Translations under genes and position numbers: made by a program
Shown: piece by piece, positions 36,031 through 45,317 of the stretch
Layout: each line of letters opens with the position of its first letter
Numbering within the stretch: the first letter of the stretch is position 1
Origin: JBDWFY01 sp965275915
GTDB taxonomy: Bacteria > Pseudomonadota > Alphaproteobacteria > Rhizobiales > Stappiaceae
NCBI GenBank assembly: GCA_965275915.1
Contig: CBDHYI010000006.1
Location: 186,001-250,000, forward strand
Direction: 5' to 3'
DNA length: 64,000 nt
Notes under the pieces: model-generated
Databases searched by the model: none
What the model saw: only the letters and a program-made list of their open reading frames with translations
Told to the model about the DNA's origin: nothing

Positions 36031-36090
36031 TCCTCCCGCATGCGGGCAGATGTCTGAAAAAATGAATACGGGGGCTCCGGCGGGGACGGC

Positions 36091-36399
36091 ATGGAAATCG
36101 GACTTTCGCACTTTCTGACGGTCGCGGCGATTCTATTCACACTCGGGATTTTCGGCATTTTTCTGAACCGGAAAAATGTCATCATCATCCTGATGTCAGT
36201 GGAACTGCTGCTTCTGGCAGTCAACATCAATCTCGTTGCCTTCTCCAGTTTCCTGGGAGATCTGGTCGGACAGATATTCGCCTTGCTGGTACTGACCGTG
36301 GCCGCTGCCGAAGCGTCCATCGGGCTGGCAATCCTTGTCGTCTTTTTCCGAAATCGCGGGTCGATCGCGGTTGAGGATATCAATGTCATGAAAGGCTGA
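36091..36399 (+). CDS. nuoK: NADH-quinone oxidoreductase subunit K
   Basis: The 102-residue three-helix MrpC-like subunit carries the two membrane glutamates needed for proton pumping, in IILMSVELLLLAVNINLV and TVAAAEASIGLAILVVFF. It starts MEIGLSHFLTVAAILF. The gene is five bases from nuoL. Confidence 0.97.
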   Translation: MEIGLSHFLTVAAILFTLGIFGIFLNRKNVIIILMSVELLLLAVNINLVAFSSFLGDLVGQIFALLVLTVAAAEASIGLAILVVFFRNRGSIAVEDINVMKG

Positions 36400-36404
36400 G
36401 CCGC

Positions 36405-38411
36405 ATGTATTCGGCAATTGTCTTTCTTCCGCTTGTCGGTTTTCTCATCGCCGGCATTTTCGGTCGCACGATCGGGGCGAAGGCGTCGGAATATATCACC
36501 TCCGGCCTGCTGATCCTTGCGGCACTGTTGTCCTGGATAGCCTTTTTCGGCTTCTGGCTCGGCGGTGCCGAAGCGCAGTCCATCACCATTTTGCGGTGGA
36601 TCACGTCCGGCTCGCTGGATGTGAACTGGTCGATCCGGGTCGACACCCTCACCGTGGTCATGCTTGTGGTGGTCACGACAGTATCGGCATTGGTGCATGT
36701 CTATTCGATCGGCTACATGCATCACGATCCGCACCGGTCACGCTTCTTCGCTTATCTGTCGCTGTTCACATTCGCGATGCTGACACTGGTCACGGCGAAC
36801 AATCTCCTGCAGATGTTCTTTGGCTGGGAAGGTGTGGGCCTTGCCTCTTATCTGCTGATTGGCTTCTGGTATCACAAGCCTTCCGCCAACGCCGCGGCGA
36901 TCAAGGCGTTTGTGGTCAACCGTGTTGGCGACTTCGGGTTCGCGCTTGGGATTTTTGGTGTTTTTTATCTGTTCAACACCATCAATCTGGACGTGATTTT
37001 CGCCAATGCTCCGAGCTTCGTTGAGGGCGGTTCCGAGGGAGTGGCGCTCGATTTCCTCGGCTATCAGGTCGACAGCAGCACAGCAATAACCATTGTGTGC
37101 CTGTTGTTGTTCATGGGAGCGATGGGTAAGTCGGCGCAGTTTCTGCTCCACACCTGGTTGCCCGATGCAATGGAAGGCCCCACGCCTGTCTCAGCACTCA
37201 TCCATGCGGCGACCATGGTGACGGCCGGTGTCTTTATGGTCGCCCGCCTGTCGCCGCTGTTTGAACTCTCGCAAACCGCGCTGACTGTTGTCACGTTCTT
37301 CGGTGCGACAACGGCGTTCTTCGCCGCAACCGTGGGCCTCGTGCAAAACGATATCAAGCGGGTAATCGCCTATTCAACCTGTTCGCAATTGGGCTATATG
37401 TTCGTTGCGCTCGGAGTAGGCGCCTATTCGATCGGTATTTTCCATCTCTTCACCCACGCGTTTTTCAAAGCGCTCTTGTTCCTGTGTGCCGGTTCCGTCA
37501 TTCACGCGGTGTCCGACGAACAGGACATGCGGAAAATGGGCGGTCTCAGAAAGCATCTTCCGATCACCTATTGGACCATGATGATGGGGACACTCGCCAT
37601 CACCGGCGTCGGCATACCGTTAACCTATATCGGGTTTGCCGGGTTCATCTCCAAGGATGCGATTATCGAAGCAACCTATGCCGTCTCGCAGACGGGACAT
37701 AACTCCTTCGCACTCTACGGATTCTGGATGACCGTGATCGCCGCCGCACTCACGAGCTTCTATTCCTGGCGCCTGACATTCATGACGTTCCATGGCAAAC
37801 CTCGGGCTTCGGCCGATGTGATGAAGCACGTCCATGAATCGCCGATGGTGATGGCGGTTCCGCTCATTGTTCTCGCGGTCGGGGCGGTACTCGCCGGTAT
37901 GATTTTTCTCGATGCCTTTGCCGGCCACGGCTATGAACATTTCTGGCAGGCAGCGCTTTATACCGGCGCGGAAAATCATGTTCTCCATGACATGCATGAC
38001 CATGACATCGTCACGACCTGGGTCAAGCTGTCTCCTTTCGTCATGATGCTGGCCGGACTGGTGGTCGCCTGGCTGTTTTATGTCCGCTCGCCGGACCTGC
38101 CCAAACGGCTGGCGGCGCGGCATGACGGTCTTTACCGGTTCCTGCTCAACAAATGGTATTTCGACGAGCTCTATGATGCGATTTTTGTCCGTCCCGCGAT
38201 GTGGCTCGGCCGTGTCCTCTGGACAGTCGGAGATGGCAAGATCATTGACGGATTCGGCCCGAACGGCATTGCCGCCCGGGTGATCGATATCACCAACCGG
38301 ATCGTCCGGCTTCAGACCGGGTACGTCTACCATTATGCGTTTGCAATGCTGATCGGAGTTGCCGCTTTGGTAACCTGGACAATGTTCACGGGCAGCGGGG
38401 GTGCCCACTGA
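36405..38411 (+). CDS. nuoL: NADH-quinone oxidoreductase subunit L
   Basis: The 668-residue antiporter-like proton-pumping subunit has about 14 core helices plus the long lateral helix and a C-terminal anchor. Conserved elements are FGWEGVGLASYLLIGFWY with the key Glu, HTWLPDAMEGPTPVSALIHAATMVTAGV with the Lys-channel region, and NDIKRVIAYSTCSQLGYMFVALG. Its stop overlaps the nuoM start by one base. It is the distal pump of complex I. Confidence 0.97.
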   Translation: MYSAIVFLPLVGFLIAGIFGRTIGAKASEYITSGLLILAALLSWIAFFGFWLGGAEAQSITILRWITSGSLDVNWSIRVDTLTVVMLVVVTTVSALVHVYSIGYMHHDPHRSRFFAYLSLFTFAMLTLVTANNLLQMFFGWEGVGLASYLLIGFWYHKPSANAAAIKAFVVNRVGDFGFALGIFGVFYLFNTINLDVIFANAPSFVEGGSEGVALDFLGYQVDSSTAITIVCLLLFMGAMGKSAQFLLHTWLPDAMEGPTPVSALIHAATMVTAGVFMVARLSPLFELSQTALTVVTFFGATTAFFAATVGLVQNDIKRVIAYSTCSQLGYMFVALGVGAYSIGIFHLFTHAFFKALLFLCAGSVIHAVSDEQDMRKMGGLRKHLPITYWTMMMGTLAITGVGIPLTYIGFAGFISKDAIIEATYAVSQTGHNSFALYGFWMTVIAAALTSFYSWRLTFMTFHGKPRASADVMKHVHESPMVMAVPLIVLAVGAVLAGMIFLDAFAGHGYEHFWQAALYTGAENHVLHDMHDHDIVTTWVKLSPFVMMLAGLVVAWLFYVRSPDLPKRLAARHDGLYRFLLNKWYFDELYDAIFVRPAMWLGRVLWTVGDGKIIDGFGPNGIAARVIDITNRIVRLQTGYVYHYAFAMLIGVAALVTWTMFTGSGGAH

Positions 38412-39922
38412 TGAGCGACTGGCCACTCCTTACATTTGTCACCTTCGCGCCGCTTTTCGGTGTTGCCGCCATTCTCCTCGTTCAAGGTGATGATGAGCAG
38501 GCGCTGAAAAACATTCGTGTGCTCGCGCTTGTGGTAACGGTCTTCACGTTCCTCCTTTCGCTGTTCGTCTGGGGCGGTTTCGACAATGAAATCGCCGGGT
38601 TCCAGATGGTCGAAAAGGTCGAGTGGATCCCGGGCATCGTGTCCTACCATATGGGCGTGGACGGCATCTCGATGCTGTTCGTGATCCTGACCACGTTCCT
38701 GATGCCGTTCTGCATCCTTGCCAGTTGGCATTCGATTACCAAGCGCGTCAAAGAGTATATGATCGCGTTTCTGGTTTTGGAAACGATGATGATCGGCGTC
38801 TTTTGCGCGCTCGATATCGTCATATTCTACGTGTTTTTCGAAGCGGTCCTGATTCCGATGTTCATCATCATTGGCGTCTGGGGCGGCGGCAACCGGGTTT
38901 ATGCGAGCTTTAAGTTCTTCCTCTATACGCTGCTCGGCTCGGTACTGATGCTGATCGCCATCATGGCGATGTTCTGGGAGTCCGGGACGTCTGACATTTC
39001 AGAAATGCTGGCATATGGCTTCCCGCAGTCCATGCAGATGTGGCTGTGGGTGGCGTTCTTTGCGAGCTTTGCGGTCAAAATGCCCATGTGGCCGGTTCAC
39101 ACCTGGCTGCCCGATGCGCACGTTGAAGCGCCCACCGCCGGATCGGTTATCCTGGCGGGCATACTCCTGAAGATGGGCGGCTACGGCTTCCTGCGTTTCT
39201 CACTGCCGATGTTCCCGCTGGCATCGGACTATTTTGCGGATTTTGTCTTCTTCCTGTCGATCGTGGCGATTGTTTACACATCCCTGGTGGCGCTTGCTCA
39301 GAAAGATATGAAGAAGCTGATCGCCTACTCGTCGGTCGCCCATATGGGCTACGTGACCATGGGCATTTTCACAATGACGGCCCAGGGCGTGCAGGGCGGT
39401 ATCTTTCAGATGCTGTCCCACGGCATCGTATCCGGCGCACTGTTCTTGTGCGTGGGCGTGATTTACGACCGTATGCATACCCGCGAAATCGCGGCCTATG
39501 GTGGCCTCGTCAACCGGATGCCCGCCTATGCGTTCGTTTTCATGGTCTTCACGATGGCCAATGTCGGCCTGCCTGGAACCAGCGGGTTTGTCGGTGAATT
39601 TTTGACGCTTATGGGAGCGTTTGAAGTCAACACCTGGGTGGCCTTCTTTGCGACAACCGGTGTGATCCTGTCCGCCGCCTATGCGCTGTGGCTCTATAGA
39701 AGGGTCATATTCGGAGCGCTTGAAAAAGAGAGCCTGAAGGGCATTCTGGACCTTTCGCCGAGGGAAAAGGTCATTTTGCTTCCCATGGTGGCACTGACGC
39801 TGTTCTTCGGCTTCTATCCCGCGCCGATTATGGACGTTACAGCGGCGTCGGTGTCCAATCTTCTGCAGAACTATCATGCCGCTCTTGAAGTGGCTCAACA
39901 AACCGCCATGCTGGCGCACTGA
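38411..39922 (+). CDS. nuoM: NADH-quinone oxidoreductase subunit M
   Basis: The 503-residue antiporter-like subunit has the conserved Glu in YVFFEAVLIPMFIIIGVWG, the region HTWLPDAHVEAPTAGSVILAGILLKMGGYG, and QKDMKKLIAYSSVAHMGYV. It is the second proton pump in the membrane arm. The nuoL stop and nuoM ATG overlap, indicating coupling. Confidence 0.97.
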   Translation: MSDWPLLTFVTFAPLFGVAAILLVQGDDEQALKNIRVLALVVTVFTFLLSLFVWGGFDNEIAGFQMVEKVEWIPGIVSYHMGVDGISMLFVILTTFLMPFCILASWHSITKRVKEYMIAFLVLETMMIGVFCALDIVIFYVFFEAVLIPMFIIIGVWGGGNRVYASFKFFLYTLLGSVLMLIAIMAMFWESGTSDISEMLAYGFPQSMQMWLWVAFFASFAVKMPMWPVHTWLPDAHVEAPTAGSVILAGILLKMGGYGFLRFSLPMFPLASDYFADFVFFLSIVAIVYTSLVALAQKDMKKLIAYSSVAHMGYVTMGIFTMTAQGVQGGIFQMLSHGIVSGALFLCVGVIYDRMHTREIAAYGGLVNRMPAYAFVFMVFTMANVGLPGTSGFVGEFLTLMGAFEVNTWVAFFATTGVILSAAYALWLYRRVIFGALEKESLKGILDLSPREKVILLPMVALTLFFGFYPAPIMDVTAASVSNLLQNYHAALEVAQQTAMLAH

Positions 39923-39950
39923 TCAGATCGCGTAAGGACGAACGGAAGCG

Positions 39951-41393
39951 ATGTTGGAAGATTTTACTCTTGTTCCCGATCTGATGCCGGCAATGCCGGA
40001 GATTTTTCTTGCTGTCGGATCAATGGTGCTTCTGATGATCGGCGTGTTCGGCGGCAACCGTTCGACCCTGGTTGTGACCGGCATGAGCGCCGGACTGATG
40101 GCGGTCGTCGGTGCGATCGTTCTGTTTTTCATTCCGGACGGGTCAACCTTCGGCGGCGCTTTCATTTTCGACGGATTTGCGCGTTTCATGAAAGCGCTGA
40201 CGTTGATCGGAGCCGTGCTGGCAATAGCCCTGTCCTGGGCTTATGGCAGAGCGGAAAATTTTCAACGGTTTGAGTATCCGATCCTGATCATCCTGGCGAC
40301 GCTCGGGATGCTGATGATGATCTCCGCCGATGATCTCATCGCACTCTATCTTGGTATAGAGCTGCAAAGTCTTTCGCTTTACGTGGTCGCGGCAATCAAC
40401 CGCGACTCGATCCGGTCGACCGAGGCGGGATTGAAATATTTCGTTCTGGGCGCCCTGTCCTCAGGCATGCTGCTTTACGGCATGTCTCTGGTCTATGGTT
40501 TCAGCGGGCAGACAGGCTTTTCAGAAATTGCGCAGGCGCTGTCGCACGGCCAGACATCCATTGGTGTCACGATAGGACTCGTGTTCATACTCGCGGGCAT
40601 CTGCTTCAAGATTTCGGCGGTTCCGTTTCACATGTGGACGCCGGATGTTTATGAAGGTGCGCCGACGCCCGTGACCGCCTTCTTCGCCGCTGCACCGAAA
40701 ATCGCAGCGATGGCGATGCTGACACGCATTGTCATTTCCGCTTTTGAGCCGGTTACCGTGGAGTGGCAGCAGATCATCGTCTTCGTGTCGATCGCCTCCA
40801 TGGTTTTGGGTGCATTTGCGGCCATCGGGCAGCACAATATCAAGCGCCTGATGGCCTATTCGTCGATCGGACATATGGGATTTGCGCTTGTTGGCCTTGC
40901 CGCAGGCAGCAAAGCCGGTGTTGAAGGTGTGATCATCTATATGGCGATTTATCTGGCAACAACGCTGGGCGCTTTTGCCTGCATTCTGGCGATGCGGCGC
41001 CGGGAGGGCATGGTCGAAGAGATCAGCGAGCTTGCCGGGCTGTCACGGACCAATCCGATCATGGCGTTTCTTCTGGCGATGATCATGTTCTCCCTTGCCG
41101 GCATCCCGCCGTTGGCAGGTTTCTTCGCGAAGTACTATGTGTTCGTCGCGGCGGTTGAAGCGGAGCTCTACATTCTCGCTGTCATCGGTGTGCTGGCCAG
41201 TGTGGTCGGCGCCTTCTATTATCTTAGGATCGTCAAAGTCATGTACTTCGACGAACCGGCGGAGGCATTTGCACCCATGCCGGGGGAACTGAAAGTGATC
41301 CTTGGTGCCAGCGGTGTATTTGTCGTCGCGTTTGTTCTGATTGCAGGGCAGTTGTCGATCTATGCGGAAGCGGCGGCCAAGACGCTTTTTTAG
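39951..41393 (+). CDS. nuoN: NADH-quinone oxidoreductase subunit N
   Basis: The 480-residue antiporter-like subunit closes the operon. Motifs are LIALYLGIELQSLSLYVVAAI with the conserved Glu, HMWTPDVYEGAPTPVTAFFAAAPKIAAM and HNIKRLMAYSSIGHMGFALVG. It is 28 bases from nuoM. The birA start is only three bases beyond its stop, so biotin ligase and the following genes can be co-transcribed with complex I. Confidence 0.97.
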   Translation: MLEDFTLVPDLMPAMPEIFLAVGSMVLLMIGVFGGNRSTLVVTGMSAGLMAVVGAIVLFFIPDGSTFGGAFIFDGFARFMKALTLIGAVLAIALSWAYGRAENFQRFEYPILIILATLGMLMMISADDLIALYLGIELQSLSLYVVAAINRDSIRSTEAGLKYFVLGALSSGMLLYGMSLVYGFSGQTGFSEIAQALSHGQTSIGVTIGLVFILAGICFKISAVPFHMWTPDVYEGAPTPVTAFFAAAPKIAAMAMLTRIVISAFEPVTVEWQQIIVFVSIASMVLGAFAAIGQHNIKRLMAYSSIGHMGFALVGLAAGSKAGVEGVIIYMAIYLATTLGAFACILAMRRREGMVEEISELAGLSRTNPIMAFLLAMIMFSLAGIPPLAGFFAKYYVFVAAVEAELYILAVIGVLASVVGAFYYLRIVKVMYFDEPAEAFAPMPGELKVILGASGVFVVAFVLIAGQLSIYAEAAAKTLF

Positions 41394-41396
41394 CCT

Positions 41397-42173
41397 ATGA
41401 ACGATTGTGCGGAAGGGGTCGTAAAGGGCCCTCATGGCAGCTATCGATGGCATACCTATGCGTCCGTTCCCTCGACCAATGAAGCATGTTTTGCGGCTGG
41501 ACGCCGGGGTGACAAGACCCGTCTATGGGTCACAGCCGATCAGCAGACAGCGGGAAAGGGACGCCGCGGGCGGGGCTGGCACTCGCCGCCCGGCAACCTC
41601 TACGCTTCATTGCTGTTGTCCAGTCCCGCGCGCGAACCCGCATCTGTAGGTGATTTGCCGCTGCTTGCCGCCGTTGCGCTTGCCGATGCGATAGAAGCGG
41701 TTACGGGAACGCATGCTCTCACGGTCCTCAAGTGGCCGAATGACTGTCTGATTGATGGCGCAAAAATATCCGGCATTCTGCTGGAAAGTGAATTGCTCGA
41801 CGGTGGAACATCGATCGTCGTGCTGGGTTTTGGCGTCAATTGCATCAGTCATCCGGACACGGCTCTTTATCCCACCACCGATTTGGCGTCGCTGGGGTAT
41901 CGCGTCGACAGCAAGATATTGTTTCGGTCACTGGTGGAAAAAATGGATCACTGGCTGGCCCGTTGGGATCGCGGCGACAACTTTGATGCCGTCCGCTCCG
42001 CCTGGCTCTCGCGCGCAACGGGAATCGGAAAACCCATAACCGTTCGGCTGCCCGGGAAGGAGTTGAACGGCTTGTTCCTGGATCTCGACAAAAACGGCCA
42101 TCTGGTTCTGGATGAAGGCGGCGGCGAGACAAGATTAATTTCGGCAGGAGATGTCTTCCTGTCAAACAGCTGA
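41397..42173 (+). CDS. birA: biotin-[acetyl-CoA-carboxylase] ligase
   Basis: The 258-residue BirA/HCS-family ligase makes biotinyl-AMP and biotinylates carrier proteins. The biotin-binding loop TAGKGRRGRGWHSPPGNLYAS and the segment KWPNDCLIDGAKISGILLES are present, with the C-terminal SH3-like domain (LPGKELNGLFLDLDKNGHL). There is no N-terminal helix-turn-helix, so it is a ligase without repressor function. It sits three bases after nuoN and fourteen before rnj, a conserved order in Rhizobiales. Confidence 0.95.
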   Translation: MNDCAEGVVKGPHGSYRWHTYASVPSTNEACFAAGRRGDKTRLWVTADQQTAGKGRRGRGWHSPPGNLYASLLLSSPAREPASVGDLPLLAAVALADAIEAVTGTHALTVLKWPNDCLIDGAKISGILLESELLDGGTSIVVLGFGVNCISHPDTALYPTTDLASLGYRVDSKILFRSLVEKMDHWLARWDRGDNFDAVRSAWLSRATGIGKPITVRLPGKELNGLFLDLDKNGHLVLDEGGGETRLISAGDVFLSNS

Positions 42174-42187
42174 TGATCGGATAATAT

Positions 42188-43855
42188 ATGCAAAGTCAGG
42201 CAAGTGAACTGGTTTTCCTGCCGCTCGGTGGCGTCGGTGAGATTGGCATGAATCTCGGCTTGTACGGCATCGGTCCTGCTGAAGACCGGTCATGGCTGAT
42301 GGTTGATTGCGGCGTGACATTTGCCGGGCCGGACTTGCCGGGGGTCGATCTCGTCTTGCCGGACATTCGCTTCATCGAGGCTGAAAAACACCGTTTGCTC
42401 GGTATCGTGATCACCCATGCCCACGAAGATCACTACGGTGCCCTGGTTGAGTTGTGGCCTTATCTTCAGGCGCCGGTCTATCTTTCCCCGTTTGCCGCAG
42501 GATTGTTGGAGGCCAAACTGTTTCACGGCGGGACCGGCGAGATCCCAATGAACATCATCAAAGCCGGCGACAGGCTGACGATCGGTCCGTTCGATCTTGA
42601 ATTTATCGCCATGTCACACTCAATCCCCGAACCCATGGCAGTTGCTATTCGTTCCGAGCATGGAACCGTCATTCATACCGGTGATTGGAAGGTCGACCAT
42701 GAACCGGGGATCGGCGAAGCGATTGACATGGATCGTCTTGGGGAGATTGGCAAGGAAGGGGTGAGGGCTCTGCTTTGCGATTCCACGAATGCGGTGCGTG
42801 AGGGAACGAGTCCCAGCGAAGCCGATGTCGCCAAGCACCTGACGGACATCATCGCCGGTGCCAAACGTCGCGTTGCCGTAACCGCTTTTGCATCCAATGT
42901 CGCGCGGATACGCGCGGTCGCGGGGGCGGCCAGGGCGAACGGCAGGGAAGTCGTCATTGTCGGTCGCGCAATGAAACGGGCGGTCGAAGTGGCGACGGAT
43001 CTTGGCTACATGGACGATATGCCTGAATTTCTGGATGAGGAGTCCTACGGGTATCTCCCAAGGGACAAGGTCGTTGCGCTTTGCACCGGCAGTCAGGGAG
43101 AGGCGAGGGCGGCTCTGGCCAGGATTGCCAATGATGATCATCGGCGCGTCACCCTGAGCCGGGGGGATATGGTGATTTTCTCCGCCCGCACGATTCCGGG
43201 AAATGAAAAAGCGGTTGGTGCCGTGATCAATGGTCTTGTCGACCAGGGAATGGATGTCGTGACCGACCGGGATGCGCTCGTACACGTTTCCGGTCATCCG
43301 AGAAAAGGTGAATTGGAGCAGCTCTACCGGTTGCTGGGGCCGGAGATGCTTGTACCGGTTCACGGGGAGCCATTGCATCTTGAGGCGCACGCGGACTTTG
43401 CCAGAAAGAACGGGATCAAGGAGGTGGTTGCAGGCCGCAACGGCGACATCATTCGACTGGCACCCGGGCCCGGTTCCGTAGTCGATAAAGCGCCGAGCGG
43501 GATTCTCGTGAAAGATGGCGAATTGCTCACTGAACCGGACCTGGCCGGCATTCAGGAAAGACGAAAACTGAGCTTTGTGGGTGTGGCAACCGGGTACATC
43601 ACGCTCAACCGCGCCGGAGAAATCCAGGGAGATCCGCAGGTCATCCTGTTCGGCCTGCCCGAAAGCGATGATGAGGGGGATGATTTTGAGGATATTGCGC
43701 TTGACGGTCTTGAAAGTGCGGTCATGAGCATTCCCAGGTCCCGCCGGCGGGATGCGAGCATTGTCATGGAAGCAGCACGGCGCGGATTGCGGTCGTCTAT
43801 AGCCGAAAGGTGGGGCAAAAAGCCCCTATGCCGTGTCGTGGTCAACGTTATATAA
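42188..43855 (+). CDS. rnj: ribonuclease J
   Basis: The 555-residue metallo-beta-lactamase/beta-CASP nuclease has the metal motif ITHAHEDHYGAL. A beta-CASP domain follows (VAVTAFASNVARIRAVAG, LCTGSQGEARAALARIAN, VIFSARTIPGNEKAV), with HVSGHPRKGELEQLYRLL and a C-terminal domain. It is a 5'-3' exo- and endoribonuclease in mRNA decay and rRNA processing. Most proteobacteria outside the alphas lack it, so it supports the taxonomic reading. Confidence 0.95.
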   Translation: MQSQASELVFLPLGGVGEIGMNLGLYGIGPAEDRSWLMVDCGVTFAGPDLPGVDLVLPDIRFIEAEKHRLLGIVITHAHEDHYGALVELWPYLQAPVYLSPFAAGLLEAKLFHGGTGEIPMNIIKAGDRLTIGPFDLEFIAMSHSIPEPMAVAIRSEHGTVIHTGDWKVDHEPGIGEAIDMDRLGEIGKEGVRALLCDSTNAVREGTSPSEADVAKHLTDIIAGAKRRVAVTAFASNVARIRAVAGAARANGREVVIVGRAMKRAVEVATDLGYMDDMPEFLDEESYGYLPRDKVVALCTGSQGEARAALARIANDDHRRVTLSRGDMVIFSARTIPGNEKAVGAVINGLVDQGMDVVTDRDALVHVSGHPRKGELEQLYRLLGPEMLVPVHGEPLHLEAHADFARKNGIKEVVAGRNGDIIRLAPGPGSVVDKAPSGILVKDGELLTEPDLAGIQERRKLSFVGVATGYITLNRAGEIQGDPQVILFGLPESDDEGDDFEDIALDGLESAVMSIPRSRRRDASIVMEAARRGLRSSIAERWGKKPLCRVVVNVI

Positions 43856-43942
43856 CAGGCGCTCTGGAATGCTGTTTCCTTTGATCCGCGTGGCGGGGAG
43901 GCGCGGCCGGACTGTATTTCAAGCGCTTGACAGGACAAACGG

Positions 43943-44347
43943 ATGATCGGACAACTCAACCACGTTGCAATCGCTGTGCCTGATATGGATGCGGCAGTTG
44001 TAACCTATCGGGATATGCTTGGAGCGACTGTCTCCGAGCGTGTCGAGCAACCCGATCATGGTGTCGCTACGGTATTCATAGATCTTCCCAATACGAAGAT
44101 TGAATTGCTTGAGCCGCTGGGAGAGGGTTCTCCGATTTCAAAATTTTTGGAGAAGAATCCCTCCGGCGGCATCCATCACGTTTGTTATGAAGTGCCCGAT
44201 ATTCACTCAGCCCGCGACAGACTGCTCGAAAAAGGCGCTCGGGTTTTGGGAACCGGCGAGCCGAAAATCGGTGCGCACGGCAAACCGGTTTTGTTCCTCC
44301 ACCCAAAAGACTTCAACGGAACGCTGGTTGAGCTCGAAGAAGCGTAA
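43943..44347 (+). CDS. mce: methylmalonyl-CoA epimerase
   Basis: The 134-residue VOC-fold epimerase interconverts (R)- and (S)-methylmalonyl-CoA. It starts IGQLNHVAIAVPDMDAAVVTYRDMLG with the first metal His. GIHHVCYEVPDI carries the second metal His, and GKPVLFLHPKDFNGTLVELEE closes the site. It feeds methylmalonyl-CoA mutase in propionyl-CoA metabolism. It follows rnj after 87 bases. Related VOC dioxygenases lack this exact C-terminal pattern. Confidence 0.93.
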   Translation: MIGQLNHVAIAVPDMDAAVVTYRDMLGATVSERVEQPDHGVATVFIDLPNTKIELLEPLGEGSPISKFLEKNPSGGIHHVCYEVPDIHSARDRLLEKGARVLGTGEPKIGAHGKPVLFLHPKDFNGTLVELEEA

Positions 44348-44414
44348 ATCCGGAAATGAACTGATTTCGTATCCGTTGGTCAAAAACAGAAAACGTTAAA
44401 AGACCGGACCCTTT

Positions 44415-44678
44415 ATGTCGCTCCTGACCGCCATTGCCGTTTATTTTGTCATCTGGTGGATCGTGCTGTTTGCCGTTCTGCCATGGGGCGTCAGATCGCA
44501 GCATGAATCGGAAGAGTTTGTTGAAGGCACCGAACCGGCTGCACCGGTTCGGCCGATGCTCATTCGCAAGGCAATTGCCACGACCCTTGTCGCTGCGATC
44601 GTTTTCGCAGGCATTTATTGGCTGATTGCAATCTCCGACTACACTCTGGACGATATCCCGTTGCCCGGTCGGTTTTAA
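44415..44678 (+). CDS. DUF1467-family small membrane protein
   Basis: The 87-residue protein has two hydrophobic helices, at about 3-22 (LTAIAVYFVIWWIVLFAVLP) and 53-74 (ATTLVAAIVFAGIYWLIAIS). Between them the charged loop WGVRSQHESEEFVEGTEPAAP is the DUF1467 signature. It is present next to mce in many Rhizobiales. The function is unknown. The gene is 67 bases from mce, and a gap of about 640 bases follows. Confidence 0.88.
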   Translation: MSLLTAIAVYFVIWWIVLFAVLPWGVRSQHESEEFVEGTEPAAPVRPMLIRKAIATTLVAAIVFAGIYWLIAISDYTLDDIPLPGRF

Positions 44679-44887
44679 ATTTTGAATTGTCCGTTTCAGG
44701 ACGGATTAAGGCGTCGGATGTCGTTCTGTTATAACGTGATTTGGGATGAGAATGATCGCAGATAGACGAATCGACCGGGTGAGCGGCAGCGCCGGATGAT
44801 TTAAATTTTTAATCCGGATGTTTGAGCGCAGAGTGTCCCGGGGGATTATGGCAGCTCAGCTGGTTTCGTTGCAGGTGCAAAACAGGC

Positions 44888-44916
44888 AAAAAAAAAGCAA
44901 GGCTGCTGCCCTGCTT
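44888..44916 (-). terminator. minus-strand Rho-independent terminator
   Basis: A nine-base-pair stem (44916-44908 with 44903-44895, one G-T pair) with a four-base loop is followed by nine T residues on the minus strand. On the plus strand the same hairpin is followed by only four T residues, so minus is the favoured direction. Confidence 0.75.
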
Positions 44917-45077
44917 TTGATAGTTCGCGTCTAAACCCCATTATAGCCCGTGGAAACGACTTACTTTTTTCATTCCAGGGCGGCTGCACAATTCTGCGCC
45001 AAATGAGGTCATTCCTCCCAAGACTCAGACCGCGATGCCTCTGAGTTAGCCTTTCGGCTGCCTCAATTGTTATTATT
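44888..45077 (-). ncRNA. candidate structured small RNA, about 190 nt
   Basis: Read on the minus strand, TGAGG (45065-45061) pairs with CCTCA (45008-45004) to close a junction with two hairpins: AGCC-GAAA-GGCT, a GNRA-type tetraloop, and ACTCAGA/TCTGAGT with a ten-base loop. Downstream, the transcript would end at a nine-T terminator. A purine-rich GGGAGGA lies between the second hairpin and the closing strand. I could not assign a known RNA family. The plus strand folds equally well and would present CCTCCC, an anti-Shine-Dalgarno-like motif, but it lacks a clear terminator. Start and strand are inferred. Confidence 0.4.
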
Positions 45078-45083
45078 TTGTGA

Positions 45084-45111
45084 CACTAGCCCAAGAAATC
45101 GGCTTTGTCAC
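45084..45111 (-). promoter_or_regulatory. possible promoter for the RNA candidate
   Basis: On the minus strand GTGACA (45111-45106), a 16-base spacer and CTAGTG (45089-45084) precede the folded region by about 20 bases. The -35 and -10 halves also form a GTGACA/TGTCAC inverted repeat. The match is moderate. Confidence 0.3.
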
Positions 45112-45317
45112 CATTTTGTGCACCTTCCGCTTAAAATTTTTGCTTGTCGTTAAAAAGAGCAGACCCAAAGGCTGCCTTTACGGGAAACTGGCAATGAAAA
45201 TCGGGTTGTAGTATGTCCCGGCATGAAGTTTCACGGACTGAAGAACGATCCCTCCGGGTTGCGGCCTGACAGGCATGTACCGCGGCCCCGGGGATGATCC
45301 ACCAAGAGAGTCTTTTC

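Larger units (their letters stand above)
44679..45317. other. 639-base gap between the DUF1467 gene and proS
   Basis: No protein gene is well supported in this gap. It holds a strong minus-strand terminator (44888-44916), a three-way-junction structure (45004-45065) and a possible minus-strand promoter (45084-45111). Together these suggest a small RNA. Short frames of 23-28 codons occur here but have poor or badly placed ribosome sites. Confidence 0.6.

Noticed and set aside
37620..38426. Minus-strand frame of 268 codons opposite nuoL
   Set aside because: It is antisense to membrane-protein codons, rich in Arg/His/Asp, without a start signal.
42620..43390. Long minus-strand frame opposite rnj
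   Set aside because: It mirrors the codon pattern of RNase J and shows no domain.
44848..44934. 28-codon plus-strand frame overlapping the terminator hairpin
   Set aside because: It spans the hairpin and poly-A tract, the peptide has no recognisable features, and the GGGGG before its ATG is too close to be convincing.
44941..45012. 23-codon minus-strand frame inside the RNA candidate
   Set aside because: GGAGG is directly beside the ATG, too close for a normal ribosome site; kept only as a possibility in the RNA finding.
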